In this document: piece after piece, positions 1-11,100 of the stretch
How the letters are laid out: each line of letters starts with the position of its first letter
Numbering within the stretch: the first letter of the stretch is position 1
Assembly (NCBI RefSeq): GCF_037126465.1
Contig: NC_088207.1
Span: 39,554,143-39,618,142 of the forward strand
DNA: 64,000 nucleotides
Direction of reading: 5' to 3'
From: Ornithodoros turicata
Taxonomy: Eukaryota; Arthropoda; Arachnida; Ixodida; Argasidae
The notes under the pieces: model-generated
What the model saw: only the letters and a program-made list of their open reading frames with translations
The model's database searches: none
Told to the model about the DNA's origin: nothing
Translations under genes and position numbers: made by a program

Positions 1-378
1 CATCACCATCATTGTTACTAGTCCTGCCTTCAGATGCCTCTTCAGTCACCTCATCACTGGCTTCGGGTTTCCCCACCACATTTTCTTCCTCCTTGACAGC
101 TTCCGATTTCAATGGCTCTCGGTCCACTTCCATCTTAGTCTCACTGGAGCCTTCCCGCAGAATATCTTGGGTGCCATTTACTTCTGCCTTGGAAGGCTTT
201 GATGATGTAGAAGAGGCGTCCAGTGCTTCAGCTGCAACTGAATCCTCTCCTTGACCATTGGCAAACTGTTCACCATCAAGCTTGGAGTCACATACTGGCT
301 CATGAGTACCATTTGCATGAGCTCCCTCTGACTTTACAGGGACATCAGCAAGGTCTTCCCCTGTCTTGCTCATGTTAC
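1..378 (-). CDS. Partial exon of an unidentified acidic, probably disordered protein
   Basis: Read on the minus strand, an open frame begins after a good 3' splice site (pyrimidine stretch ending TTTACTCCAG at about 379-388) and runs uninterrupted off the left edge. An ATG lies five bases inside the exon (375-373, reading MSKTGEDLADVPVKSEG), so this is either an internal exon or the first coding exon after a 5' UTR intron. The roughly 124 residues are rich in Glu, Ser, Asp and Lys, with repeated K-S-E and E-E-E patches and no hydrophobic segment or recognisable fold. That composition suits a disordered tail of a nuclear or regulatory protein, but I do not recognise the family. The downstream exons are outside the window. 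Confidence 0.6.
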
Positions 379-2825
379 CTGGAGTAAAATTTGACAATTT
401 TTTGTGACCACCTAAAGAACAGTCAAATTAGTGCACACAACAAATGGTGAGGACATCAAAATTCACCTGCGGTCTGCCTTAAAGCTGTTCTGACTGCTTC
501 CGCAGCACTTTATTCCATATCAAATTGCAGCAATGAAACATGAAATCAAGTTTTATAGCATGGGGGATAAAAATCATTTCAAAGCTGGATCTGTGAATAT
601 CAAAGCAGATGTTGCCGCATCATAATGGAGCAGTGCCCTACTTGATTGCAAAATGAATGATTGATTGACTGTCTGATGAAGCAGTAAGTCCCCTCAAGCA
701 GCAGCTTTGAGAGAGGTCTCCTACTACAGGAAACCAATGAGACTGACACATGTGAAATGCTTTTGCTCCATTCTGCAAAGCTCCTAGGAGAACATGTGTC
801 ATAAAGTTGGAGTTTCAAACACGAAGCCCACGATCAGCTATTCTGGAGCACAATGGCCTCTGACATACTGAACAGAATTATGCGGGCCTCACAAAAACTT
901 TATGATGAATTACCAACACAAACAGATTTGAAGCTTTCTTTTCTTTGTTCTTTTTGCTTCCACGGCCTAGTGCTGTCCATGTTTGGCAGCACATATGTAC
1001 GTGGGAACTCCTTTTCACCCATGACCTCCAACAAGGCTAAGTTGCGGTCACAGCAAGCTACCTATAAGAACAACTACGAATATTTACGTAAACTAAACTG
1101 AGTTTCACAAGCTTGGAGCAACCTCTCTGAGTATCATCCATGAGCAATTAGAAAGGAACGTGTGTTTTTTTTTTTTCATCTGTTATACTAACGTAGAAGG
1201 CATGAAACTATCCAGTGTCAGTAAAAACAGTTCAGTCTCCTTGTGTTCTCTCTGTTTCTTCTATGCCTCTCTGTGTAAGTTAGAACCACAAGCAACGTCG
1301 ACAATACAGTGTGCATAGAAGAGATTATTTTATTCCTCCTGAACATCGACATGGTCGTACGTGAAGATCTACCTATTTTCCTTCGCGTCATTTTTCATTA
1401 ATTCAATAACCAACGTGAGAAGGCAGCCTACTTCTCTCTCTTAGTACTTCAAGTGGAGTTCATGCAAATGCACGGTTTGGATCCTTTATAAGAACACTGC
1501 TCCTGTTCTTACTTTTGTGGATACTTTATTGTCATTATGATAATTCATTTTTGTGCACACCTCCACGATGTAGTTCAAGGTCAACGCAGCCTACTACTCA
1601 ATTTGATGTCATGCGTACCCAGGTTCCTAACCTTTTCAACCATGCAAAGAACAACACACAAAATCTGTATCTTTCTACGCTAGTATATGTTACAAGGTAA
1701 TAAAAAACAGTAGCTCAAAAGTTGATCACACTGTAAATCACGTAGGCACTAGTAGAGCATTCAGACAAGCGTAGAGGATGCCTCCCAATAGCAGCCCATA
1801 CTGATGTAGTTGCACCATAGCCTCCTATATATGCTATGGCTGCTGTATAGGCTGCACTATGGCCTAAACTCGCTAACCTGACTGGATTTATCAGAGTGCT
1901 ACTGGAGATAAACAAGTGACTCATTACTATCAACGGCAACTTGCTTTTATGTCTGGTATAATTCACACTTCAGCAACTGATACGATGAAATATTACGTTG
2001 CGATTTGCAGTGACTACAGTATTTACAACATGGAATAGCTTATAATGGGAAACGATTTCAAAGCCGGAGCACAACGTCAGAGATCAACCACCGTTTACGT
2101 CCATGTTCTTTGTAGTTCAGAACGACAATGTTTTGATAGACATTCTAATGGTGTGTTTGGAACGGTGGTGACACCCGCATCGTCTTTAAAAAATGAGGAA
2201 GAAAAACCAGCACGTCACAAGAACACTACAGCGAGTGCCCTGCCGTGAGAAGCAGATGAACAGGTGATATCACGTGTGGATAACCTCCTGAATTGTGTGC
2301 TTGGTTGAGTATCAAACTTACTAGACTGATTGCTGACGGTGACACATAGTTGATAACGGTGGACTTGCTTATAAATGTTCAGATGCACTGCCTAAGATAG
2401 GCTAAGCCTTTCAACTGCGTTTAAAGGGCCTGTTCTTGTGAATACGCTCGACAGGCAACCAGCATGGATAGTCTACCATCTGTGTGGACAACAGTGGGAA
2501 CACTAATCACAGAGATCACCTCCGTCTGGCACAATTTCATGAGTAAAAGCGTCACAAACAAATTTGTTCTGACATTTCAAACAACTAGAGACTCGTAAAC
2601 AAACGCGGGACACCGCACCATCCGGCTTGCTGTCCGGCTACTCGCGTGGCTAAAGTGTGGCTAATATCAGGAGCCTGTAGCGCTGCCCCCTATCGCTGTT
2701 CATGTGAAAAACTGTGGTAGTTCCAAGTTTCCAAGTGCAACCCACGCGGACGCGAACGATGTACTAGTCTGCAAGCAGCAAACCTTGAAAAATCTAGACA
2801 GATACCAGTATAATACCAGTACGAG
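379..2825. other. Intron or intergenic DNA without a supported gene
   Basis: No frame here combines coding composition with splice signals. The open frames are short, overlap on both strands and have no recognisable motif. A self-similar patch at about 1786-1875 repeats TATGGC and its complement. If the exon at 1-378 is internal, this stretch is probably its upstream intron. Confidence 0.4.
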
Positions 2826-3727
2826 ATGGGCCGGTGGCTCCTCGGGGGTAACTTTGCAACTGCCCAGTTGGCAGTAACAGGAGAGATGGGGTGGTCCCCA
2901 TTTAGGGAAAGAGAGACCCGCTCAAAACTGACATACCTCGGCCGGTTATCCCACCTTCCAAGACAAAACTACGCTAGAAGGATCCATGAATTCATAAGAT
3001 ATCGTGGCATCCAGACACAATGGGTCCAAAGAATAACCGTACGAGATAGAATATATAGTGCGGGAACAACGAGGCACAAGTCGAAAAAGAATGGGCTCGG
3101 ACCGTGAAGAAAGAATTAAGTCTCTAGACAGCAATTAACCCACTGGAGGAAAGGACTAAAGAAAAAGAAGAGCCTTGCCACATATGCCCAATACAAAGAA
3201 GCCCCGACACTGGTTCCAACATACAATGGTGACAGGGAGAGCGGGCTGCTGTTTCAAGCGAGGAGGCGGGTTCCCTCCTAACCCAAAAGAGAACACATGA
3301 ACTCTTTGGAGAAGCAAATCCGGAATGCCTCCTCTGCGGCAAGGAAGAGGACGACATAGATCACATTTTATTCAGATACGAGAACCGATAGGAAATATCA
3401 ATACACGGACGGAGCTCAAGAAATGCAACGGAAACAAGGCCATAGCACTGGGCCTCCTAAACCTGGAATGCCCGGAAGCTGCCCGGAACCAGCAGGTGGA
3501 TCCCCAGACCAGAACGAAACTGAAACTACACGTCTGTTCCCACATACCACCCAGCGCCATCTACTGGAGCGGGAACGAAGAATGAGAGAGACCAAGAAGA
3601 GAGGACAGTAGACCCACAAGTGTGTCTTCGAAGTACAGTTCCGTGCGAAATTTAGTCCTGAGGCGCCACCCAGGTGCCCGCCCTGTCTCAAAAGGGCCCA
3701 GGATATTGAACTAACTAACTAACTAAC
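2826..3727 (+). mobile_element. 3' end of a non-LTR retrotransposon (I/R1-like), decayed, with a TAAC tail
   Basis: The plus strand encodes the C-terminal region of a non-LTR reverse transcriptase ORF in broken frames: a basic stretch typical of the region after the RT domain (about 2826-3105), then frames interrupted by stops. Near 3310-3375 a Cys-x2-Cys...His...(Cys/Tyr) knuckle is readable (ECLLCGKEEDDIDHIL). The unit ends in the microsatellite tail TAACTAACTAACTAAC at about 3710-3727, a usual way for I-like elements to end. The 5' part is missing. Several frameshifts and stops show it is dead. Clade assignment is tentative. Confidence 0.7.
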
Positions 3728-4061
3728 ATGCTCATGTTCATGCATTCTAGACAATTTGTCTAGATCCTCGCTTGTGGTATCTGCTTTTGGTCAGATACCT
3801 GTCCTGCTTCGAAAGGGATTAAGCGAACCTGAACCTAGGAAGCAATGAGTTTTCCCTGGGCTTCAGCGGCCCACCCCAAGACGTCACATCAAACAGTGCG
3901 AAAGGCTAGTCGGAGGGAAACGAAATTCAAACACCCCGCCTACCAACAACAGGAACTAACTGACCAACTAACCAACTTACGATAGAAAGTACAGCAGAGG
4001 AAACGCCACAAGGTCCAGAGCGAAAGAGACAGGATAAACATTTGAAGGACGATTAATGTAA

Positions 4062-4571
4062 TTAATGCGGTGGAAATGCGTCAGTGTTAGACTCATGCAT
4101 TTTCCCCCAGTTTCTTTTTTTTTTTTTTCGTTCGCTTATACGTTTTATACCTCTTCCAGGTCCGAAGTGCAACTGACGACGGCCGCGCACCGACTGCGCC
4201 GCAGTCTCCTGGCGCTTACGTCGCTTTGCCTCCGCTGCCGCAGCTAGGCGACGCTGCTTCTCCTCTTCACTTTCAGCTCTACGCGCTTGACGCTTCGCCT
4301 CAGCTGTGGCTGCTAAACGACGCTGCTTCTCTTCTTCGGTCTCAGCTTTTCGCTTCTGACGCTTCGCCTCAGCTACCGCTGCTAAACGACGTTGCTTCTC
4401 TTCTTCAGTCTCGGATTTTCGCTTCTGACGCATTGCCTCAGCATTTGCTCGCCTATAACGCTGGATGTCCGGATTCCCAGAAAGCCGCTGCCGCTGTCTC
4501 CGAAGACGCTGCTGCTCGGCCCGACGTACTCGGCGAGCTTCTGCGTCGCTGGTCGAAGGTACAGACTCCAT
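4062..4571 (-). CDS. Intact small ORF with tandem 23-residue STPR-type basic repeats
   Basis: An uninterrupted minus-strand frame encodes about 169 residues from the chosen ATG (4571; reading MESVPSTSDAEARR); the frame is open to 4625, with another Met 18 codons earlier. The core is three near-identical 23-residue units plus partial units at each end, of the form AEAKRQKRKAETEEEKQRRL followed by AAx. Spacing is exactly 23, charge alternates, and predicted helix is strong. This matches the score-and-three peptide repeat (STPR) of silkworm FMBP-1, a DNA-binding helical array with four repeats. The C-terminus is basic and ends just after a poly-Lys patch. It is intronless. A 30-base stretch coding the SVRGRRQL region recurs downstream of the ORF at about 4687-4718, which suggests the unit is part of a repeat. 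Role in DNA binding is inferred from the family; it may be a dispersed transposon-linked ORF rather than a single host gene. Confidence 0.6.
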   Translation of the reverse strand: MESVPSTSDAEARRVRRAEQQRLRRQRQRLSGNPDIQRYRRANAEAMRQKRKSETEEEKQRRLAAVAEAKRQKRKAETEEEKQRRLAATAEAKRQARRAESEEEKQRRLAAAAEAKRRKRQETAAQSVRGRRQLHFGPGRGIKRISERKKKKRNWGKMHESNTDAFPPH

Positions 4572-4639
4572 CGTAGTCCACACACGGCATAGACTACTTT
4601 CCTGGCCTAAACTGACACATCTCAAACAAACAAATGCAG

Positions 4640-5700
4640 CCGCTTCGAAGACTATCGGAGAACGTGCGACACATATGTCCGTAGTAACTGACGATGGCCG
4701 CGCACCGACTGCACCGACCCCCCAAGCGGGCAGTGGCCAATTGCCATTGATTGGCGAACGTATGGCAAATGTGTGGCCAACAGCTTGCTTGGCGAACAGC
4801 GCAACTTTTAATGCGAAAGCATTAGAACCCCCAAGTTGGAAGATCGTGACTGTCTGATGGATGTGTGAATCCTAGGAGAAAACCCCTCTCAACCTTCCCT
4901 CCTCCCATACCCGCGTGCTGCACCGCTGCACATGCGCACCTGTAGAGGGAAGATCTCTCTCTCTCTCTCTCTACTGCAGAGCGGCGAAGGGGCAACGGGG
5001 CGCTCGCCGGGGAGCGAAATTCCGTAATTTCGCCGCTGTTGTGTCTGTGTAATTGGCAACAGTTAGTGATAGTTTGGGGTGGGTAGATGGATGGTAGTAG
5101 TGGGTGGGTGGCGGGACGGCTGTAAACACACACACACACAAAAAAAAAAAAAACCTCTGAGGCTACATGTAATGCTATCGTATTTCCACAGCATATTTCG
5201 TCCTTCAATTTGTTTAGATATATGAACCTTTGTCCAGCCAAAGATTGGTAAAAGTTTGGTAACCATGTTTGGTACGCATACGTTCGCCAAAATCCACAAA
5301 AGGACATCTGATGGGGATAAAACATCTGGTCAGCATTTAAGATTCGCTTGCAGTTAAGTACATTGCAAAACTTCCAGGTTGCCACTCCACCACCTTTTTC
5401 TTTTTTGGCTTTGCTAAGTTTAGCACTTTCCTTCTGTCCGTCCTTGTTATATGCCACTATCACCCAGAAACGAGCTCGTTGGCCAAACAAGCACAGGTTG
5501 GCCAGCCAAGCTCTTGCAAAGCTTGACCCAGTCTTGATATGTCGCTCCAGGTGTCTGTAACACTATCTGATCGCAGGGATCGATATCCATGAGGTAACCA
5601 GAAGACCTTCTGGTCACCGATTGAACGTTGCAGGAAGTCATGAGGATGTCATCTAGAGAACACGAATGCATGTGGGACGTTCATGAAACCTTGTCCCGGC
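4640..5700. other. Unassigned repeat-like stretch with decayed minus-strand coding traces
   Basis: Between the STPR ORF and 5.7 kb there is a motif TAATGCGAAAGCATTA (4810-4825, a perfect palindrome), a TC microsatellite (about 4952-4971), a CA and A run (5127-5152), and open minus-strand frames at 5170-5490 and 5447-5671. Those frames look as if they belong to one decayed protein shifted between frames, but I cannot name it. No splice sites or start support a live gene. Confidence 0.35.
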
Positions 5701-6000
5701 CGTCAATTTCATGGTTGTTTTTCCATAGTGCAGGGAGCAAGCAAAAATAATTTGTGTAAGCGTAGAGTACAGGGGAAACAAGTGAAAGCATTAGGTGTTG
5801 CAATAGTTCCCGTGTTGCTGTCTGTGCAAAGTATTACACGCAACACTTTTCAAACAACAAAGTAAACTAACTGGTTTAACAGCTCTGCCCAAGTAATCAC
5901 ATCAGGAACGACACTCTGATTGAAAACACAGTATTTGACTGGAAGATATGTCAGGAAAGCTGTTGGGTATATTTGACTCGTATTGCAGATCGATGCACGC

Positions 6001-6157
6001 AGTGGCGGATCCAAGGGGGGCGGGGCGGTTGGGCGATCGCCCCCCACCCTACAATTAACGTCAGTTTATACATGGGATTTCCCTTTCTCCCCTCCCCACT
6101 ACGTGTTCCAACAAGGAAACCGCTTCCACCAAAACCAATGGTCTGGATCCGCCCCAG
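6001..6157. mobile_element. Short MITE with AGTGGCGGATCCA termini
   Basis: The left end reads AGTGGCGGATCCA followed by a G run (6001-6020). The right end carries the complement TGGATCCGCCCC (6144-6155). The inner 130 bases have no coding content. The arrangement is that of a short non-autonomous inverted-repeat element of a type frequent in arthropods. No clear target duplication is visible. Confidence 0.55.
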
Positions 6158-6329
6158 GATGCACGGGTTAATTGTAAATACGCATCCTCGTCACCGTTAC
6201 AAGCGTTTTACGCCCAATGGTGGCTGTTATCGCGCTCCGGAAATTTCGCGTCTCGGTCCAGAGACCGATTTTTTTTTTTTCTTCAGTGTTATTATTAAAG
6301 TTGACGGGAGCCGCTCAAGTCAAAACCAA

Positions 6330-6750
6330 GCGTCTCCCGCGAATACGGAGGTGACAGAGTGAGTGCCCGCCAACAAATGCATGAAAAAGCGAACTCTTCG
6401 GAGACATCGATCCCACCTGCCAATTATGTGGCAAGGCAGCAGAGACACTACGCCACATCCTACTCGATTGCCATGGACTGCGTACAAACTTAGGAGAAGC
6501 CGAGGAAATGGCAGACTAGGAGGACGCTATCGCAAAGCTATACCACGAATCCGAAGAACTGAGAGTGGCTCAGCTCTGTGGCACAGGCGAGTGCAACGCC
6601 GCCTAGCCGAATGGGACAATACAAAATTTGACAAAAAGATACTGTCCCCGAACAAATGTTAAATTGAAAATCACTGATACCTGTGACATTATTTTTTAAA
6701 GTCTGCCCTGTATCAAAAGGGATTAGGTGATCATTACTCTACTCTACTCC
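6330..6750 (+). mobile_element. Second non-LTR 3' end, decayed, with a CTACT-type tail
   Basis: The plus strand reads LFGDIDPTCQLCGKAAETL and then HILLDCHG around 6385-6475. This is a Cys-x2-Cys-x(n)-His-x4-Cys knuckle followed by a short tail with stops, as at the C-terminus of non-LTR ORF2 proteins. It is similar in layout to the fragment ending at 3727 but has diverged. The copy ends at a short tandem CTACT-like tail near 6735-6749. Only the extreme 3' part is present. Confidence 0.6.
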
Positions 6751-7499
6751 GAACCTTAACCTGAAGAGCGCGGTCTTTGGAAGATTGTCCCCAAACAATT
6801 ACTGAAATGAAAATCACTGATATCACATCAAAGATAGGGTTACTCGTAGATTGGAGTAGATCTAAGCCGTACAACTAATAATATGCCAGAAATTGACCTT
6901 TTTCGCAACAGCCTATGCGCATGCGCATGACCTTGAGGCGCAGGAGAGTGTTATCTCCATCCTCACTAGATGACGCAGTATGGGGACGACAGAAGTGGGG
7001 ACCAGTGGGTAAACCGCACGAGCCCACGAGCTCGTCGGTCTCACTCGGGACCGGTCTTGGTCCTTTGTGCTACCCACGTGGATTTGTTTTGGAGCGCGCC
7101 GAGCGTGGTTCACTGGAGAGCCACTAGGATACGACGCGTATGTGAAAAATGTCCATTACATAAAATTCTTAGAATATCATTATATTTTAATGTAGCTTTC
7201 CGCTCCCGCCACCTGCATCACCATACCTCACATGATACCCAATGTCTCGCATCATGCCACCTTCGCAGGGCGCTTCTTCCATGACTGACGTGATATCTGG
7301 GATACACAGCGCACTATCCAGTGCCGAACGACGCGTATGCAGCTGTTGCTGTGCAACCGTTGTCACTCGCAGCTGAAATACGTACAGCGGCAGCTGCGTC
7401 GCTACGCATTGTGGACAAACTTTAACACGATTCTCCCAATGGCAAGTTGTCCACCGCAGTGCATCAGCCTATGCCCGGACAGAACACACTCCTGCGCGG

Positions 7500-7690
7500 A
7501 TGTCCCAAATAGATCGCAACATCCACGTCCTGAAATGGATGTCAGGTGGACATCCCTCGGAGCTACATGAATGGACATCCCTAACCGTACATCCGCAGGA
7601 TGTACCGTAAGGACCGGTTTAAGAGTTGTCCAATTAGGGCCCCTGACGTGATGTTACGTGGAGCATTATCGCGGGAGAGAGAAAAACATG
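7500..7690 (+). repeat. Dispersed repeat, copy 1 (related copy near 61660-61825)
   Basis: The segment containing GGACATCCCT..CCGCAGGATGTACCGTA..GTTGTCC..GCCCCTGACG..GTGGAGCATTATCGCGGGAGAGAG is collinear with 61660-61825, which has the same landmarks in the same order: CCGCAGGATGTCCCGTAGCG, AATTGTCC, GTCCCTGACG, GGAGCATTTATTGCGAAAGA. The two copies are clearly diverged. No long open frame spans both, so it is probably a non-coding piece of a dispersed element. Confidence 0.55.
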
Positions 7691-8082
7691 GCAAGGCGCA
7701 TCGCGGAGTGAGTTCGACTTTCGATGAAAGAACTAAACGCCTTACACACCAAAACGAGTAAGAAACACAAATGTTGCATCATAATGAGTTAATGCGCCAA
7801 GCAGTTCTTCAGTCCGCTGTTATTGGTATTGTGGATCGTGTCGCCCGACTGCTTCCGAGGCATGGTGACCAAGGGCTTCAAACTGGCGGCGTGCCTGCCT
7901 TGGCATGTTCTGGCCCTAGGCAATGTGTACCACTGCTGCAATATTTTTCGCTGCCGGATGTTTGGAATTTGGAAGCCCGGGACAAAATGCCGCTGAGAGC
8001 AGCTTCACGGGGTCTCGGACCCAAACATGTGACCGTAGTACGAATTCAATTATTGCAGGAATAACCAAAATTCTCAATTTTT

Positions 8083-8088
8083 ATTGCT
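8083..8088 (-). terminator. Polyadenylation signal AATAAA for the multi-span membrane protein gene
   Basis: The minus strand carries AATAAA about 58 bases past the stop codon at 8146, within an A/T-rich stretch. Position and sequence fit the 3' processing signal of the gene upstream of it on that strand. Confidence 0.55.
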
Positions 8089-8145
8089 GGCATACAATTA
8101 CTATAGATTACAATTGCACATCAAACACGGAACATTAATGGCGTC

Positions 8146-11100
8146 CTATTTGTTGTTGGGCGTGACAAAAAAGGGTGGTAGTTGTTGAGACTCTGAGCTC
8201 TCAACTTCTGGCTGCTCCATCGCTACAGCCTGCGTGGGAACGTACTGGTGTGGTGCTTCACGTACATCAAGCTGCGATGGGCGAACTTCTGCCGGCAAAG
8301 CATGACCCAAAGTAGGGCCCGAAGCAGCCGGCAAAACCGGCAGTGGTTCATCCTTGGACTTCCCTAACTGGTCAAACGAATACGCAGGCTTTGGACTTGC
8401 GATGGCGTAGACACTGCGTTGTGCGGGAGTCCCGCCTTCGGGGAAAGGGTTCACGCGGTCTGTCTTGGAACTCCACTCGGGTGCCGGACAGTAAGTGGAC
8501 ACTGTGGGTGCCCCCCAGGAGGGAAACGGTGACACCTTCCACCTGCCACTTTCCGTCCGCGATGGCCGGTGAGACCTTGGGCTTTGAGCTAAAGACGACA
8601 GGGAGGTCTTGACGAAGAGCTGGGGAGATTCGTTTGCGTCTGGAAGGCTACGCAGGTACATGTAGTAGACACCGTATAGGATGCAGAGCTGTACACAAGA
8701 GAAACTTGTTGTCAGGCCACTAATATAAGGACTAAATCTCGTGTCTCCCTCTTTTGCGTGCCAGTGCCTCCCGGTTTTTTGTCACGGAATTTTATCAGCT
8801 TGCATGCACCCTATCTGTCTCGTTAGGAGTGGACTATACCGGAACGTTTTATAATCATCTGATGACCGTTTTTCACAATGGTTATGTGCTGTTCTATGTT
8901 TCGCTGTAGCATATTCTAACTTGTACATAGAGTGAGAAAGTGGGCCGTTTGGCCGTACATCACTAAAATAATTAAGACAAACTTTTGCTGTTTTACTGCA
9001 CTCCCATGTGCTGCAGTGCGGATCAGTGGTTACATCCGCATAACCCACGTGTGAAGCCGGGTGCGGTACGGGTGCGTGTCGAGATTTACATACCGAGCCT
9101 TTCGGCAAGGTTGATTTATAATACGAAGTAATTTATTTACTGTTTTTTTTTTCAGACACAGAAAAGTATTACCTTCATGAACGCTAGCACGGTGAAGACA
9201 AGGTCGACCACCACGTAGGTTGGAATCTGGAATCGAAGGATCATTGTTTTTTATTACACAGGTTGCTGAACGGTGCAACAGCATACCTATAAGAATGTCG
9301 GTGGGACCCTGTCTGCGGATACGTAAACGTATGGCCGACAGTCACGCTGCGCATTGTGACTTCCCGGCGTGAAAAGTGCATTTACCAGCTTAGTTTCATT
9401 TCCCTGTGTCTAGGTTGAGTTTGAATGTAATGCGTAAATGTTTCTGATTGTGTATAATCTTTCCCCCTATGTAAATAAAGAACAGTACTAACCCAACCCC
9501 GACTTGTGAAGACGCTCTTTTCGATTTTCTTTGCAGACAAAGTCAAATAAGACTACAATGTCTGTCACAGACAGTAAGGCAAAGCTCGCCACAATTTTTC
9601 GTATATGAATGAAGGATGTTGATACCTTGATAGCAGTATAAAAGGAACGGGATTTATCCGGGGCATCGTTTCTAGTTTACGCGCAAAGGAAAATTGCATC
9701 CGCGGTCGACTCTGAAACTATATATAGCGCCGTTTTACGCTTCGTCCGACATGAATTCGTGGTGTAATGTCTGTGCAATCTTATGCAATGCACGGCAAGG
9801 GCAGACGCCGGACGTTGAGAGTATGGCGGGATTCCCTCTCTGGAACTTCGGAGGAAACGTCATAGTCCAATCAGGGAGCGCCACCGGGCCAAGCGGGCTG
9901 GCGTGTGCGCGTGCGCCAGCAAGACGCGGAGATCTGGGAACAGCTTATGGAATGTAGTTTCTGGGTTAGCGCAGGACGTGTTCGTACAGCTAGGTGTCCC
10001 TCTCATAACACCGTGTTCTGGCGCTCATAGGCGAAAATCGGCGAGGTTTACAGAGGACTTTTTAATATATTGCTATGCGAACGCAAGCAGACGAGCTCGG
10101 AGACAATCGCCTGCGCCGCGCCCCCATTGGTGAGCCTGGTGGCCCACGTAATCATGATGTTACCATCGCTGGGGCTTCCTCAGGTGCAGAGGCAGTGCGA
10201 ACCTTTGGAACTCGCTCTCAATATGTAAGCTATTTTCGGAAGAGAAATTTGGCCAAGCAGACTGAAGCTGAACCATTGATTACTATATCGGTCTCACATA
10301 TACGTTTCTGCACGCTATTGTTCCTTTTCTCTTCTCTCCTTCTCGAGAAGCACAAAACATTGGTGCTGACATGGTGCCCAACAGAGTTTATTCATTAGAC
10401 GTCATCCGTAGGAGACCGCCACCGTCGCTAGCAGGCAGATGTGCAGCCTTCGCCATATTGTAGGTCCCATCCAAGCAGTCACCCATATCGTACTCACCGT
10501 ATATTTGGTTAAGTTATTGTGCTGTGTGATCTGTAGCATATCTAAGTAATTTCCATGTTTTCGACGTTAAAAGTAATCAAAAAAGCATATGGCAGCGAAC
10601 GAATGCGGGAATATAGCTTCGAGGGACCTACAGCATGGTGTCGAGGTGACGTCAGTGAATAAACCGCGGAAAATAGTTGCCTTCGTCATCTTTTACTCCG
10701 CTAATATATCTCCTGTACATAGTAGCCTGTCCAGGACATCAAGTGTTCTCGACTTCATTTTCCCTCGTTTAATATGGCGCCAGCTATGTGAATCTGACTT
10801 ACAGAGCTGGAGTCATCATTCTTTTGCTGCGTCTCTGCAGTAGCGTTTGCTGGCCTCGTCCCGTTGCTGGAAAAGTAGGAGTACTGCCCGTCGTACTGCA
10901 TAAAACAGTGCGCTGTAATACGGATCAAGAATCCGCCAGCACACATCAACTATACCTGAACCTCCCTCACATAAGCTAATGAGCAGGAAGCACACCAGCC
11001 AAAAACTATAGACACGGTGTTCCACGCGATGAACCTCTTCAAAATGTACGGGAAGACCTGAAGCGGGCCAAAAGAAAAAAAAATATTGTATGGCTATTTC

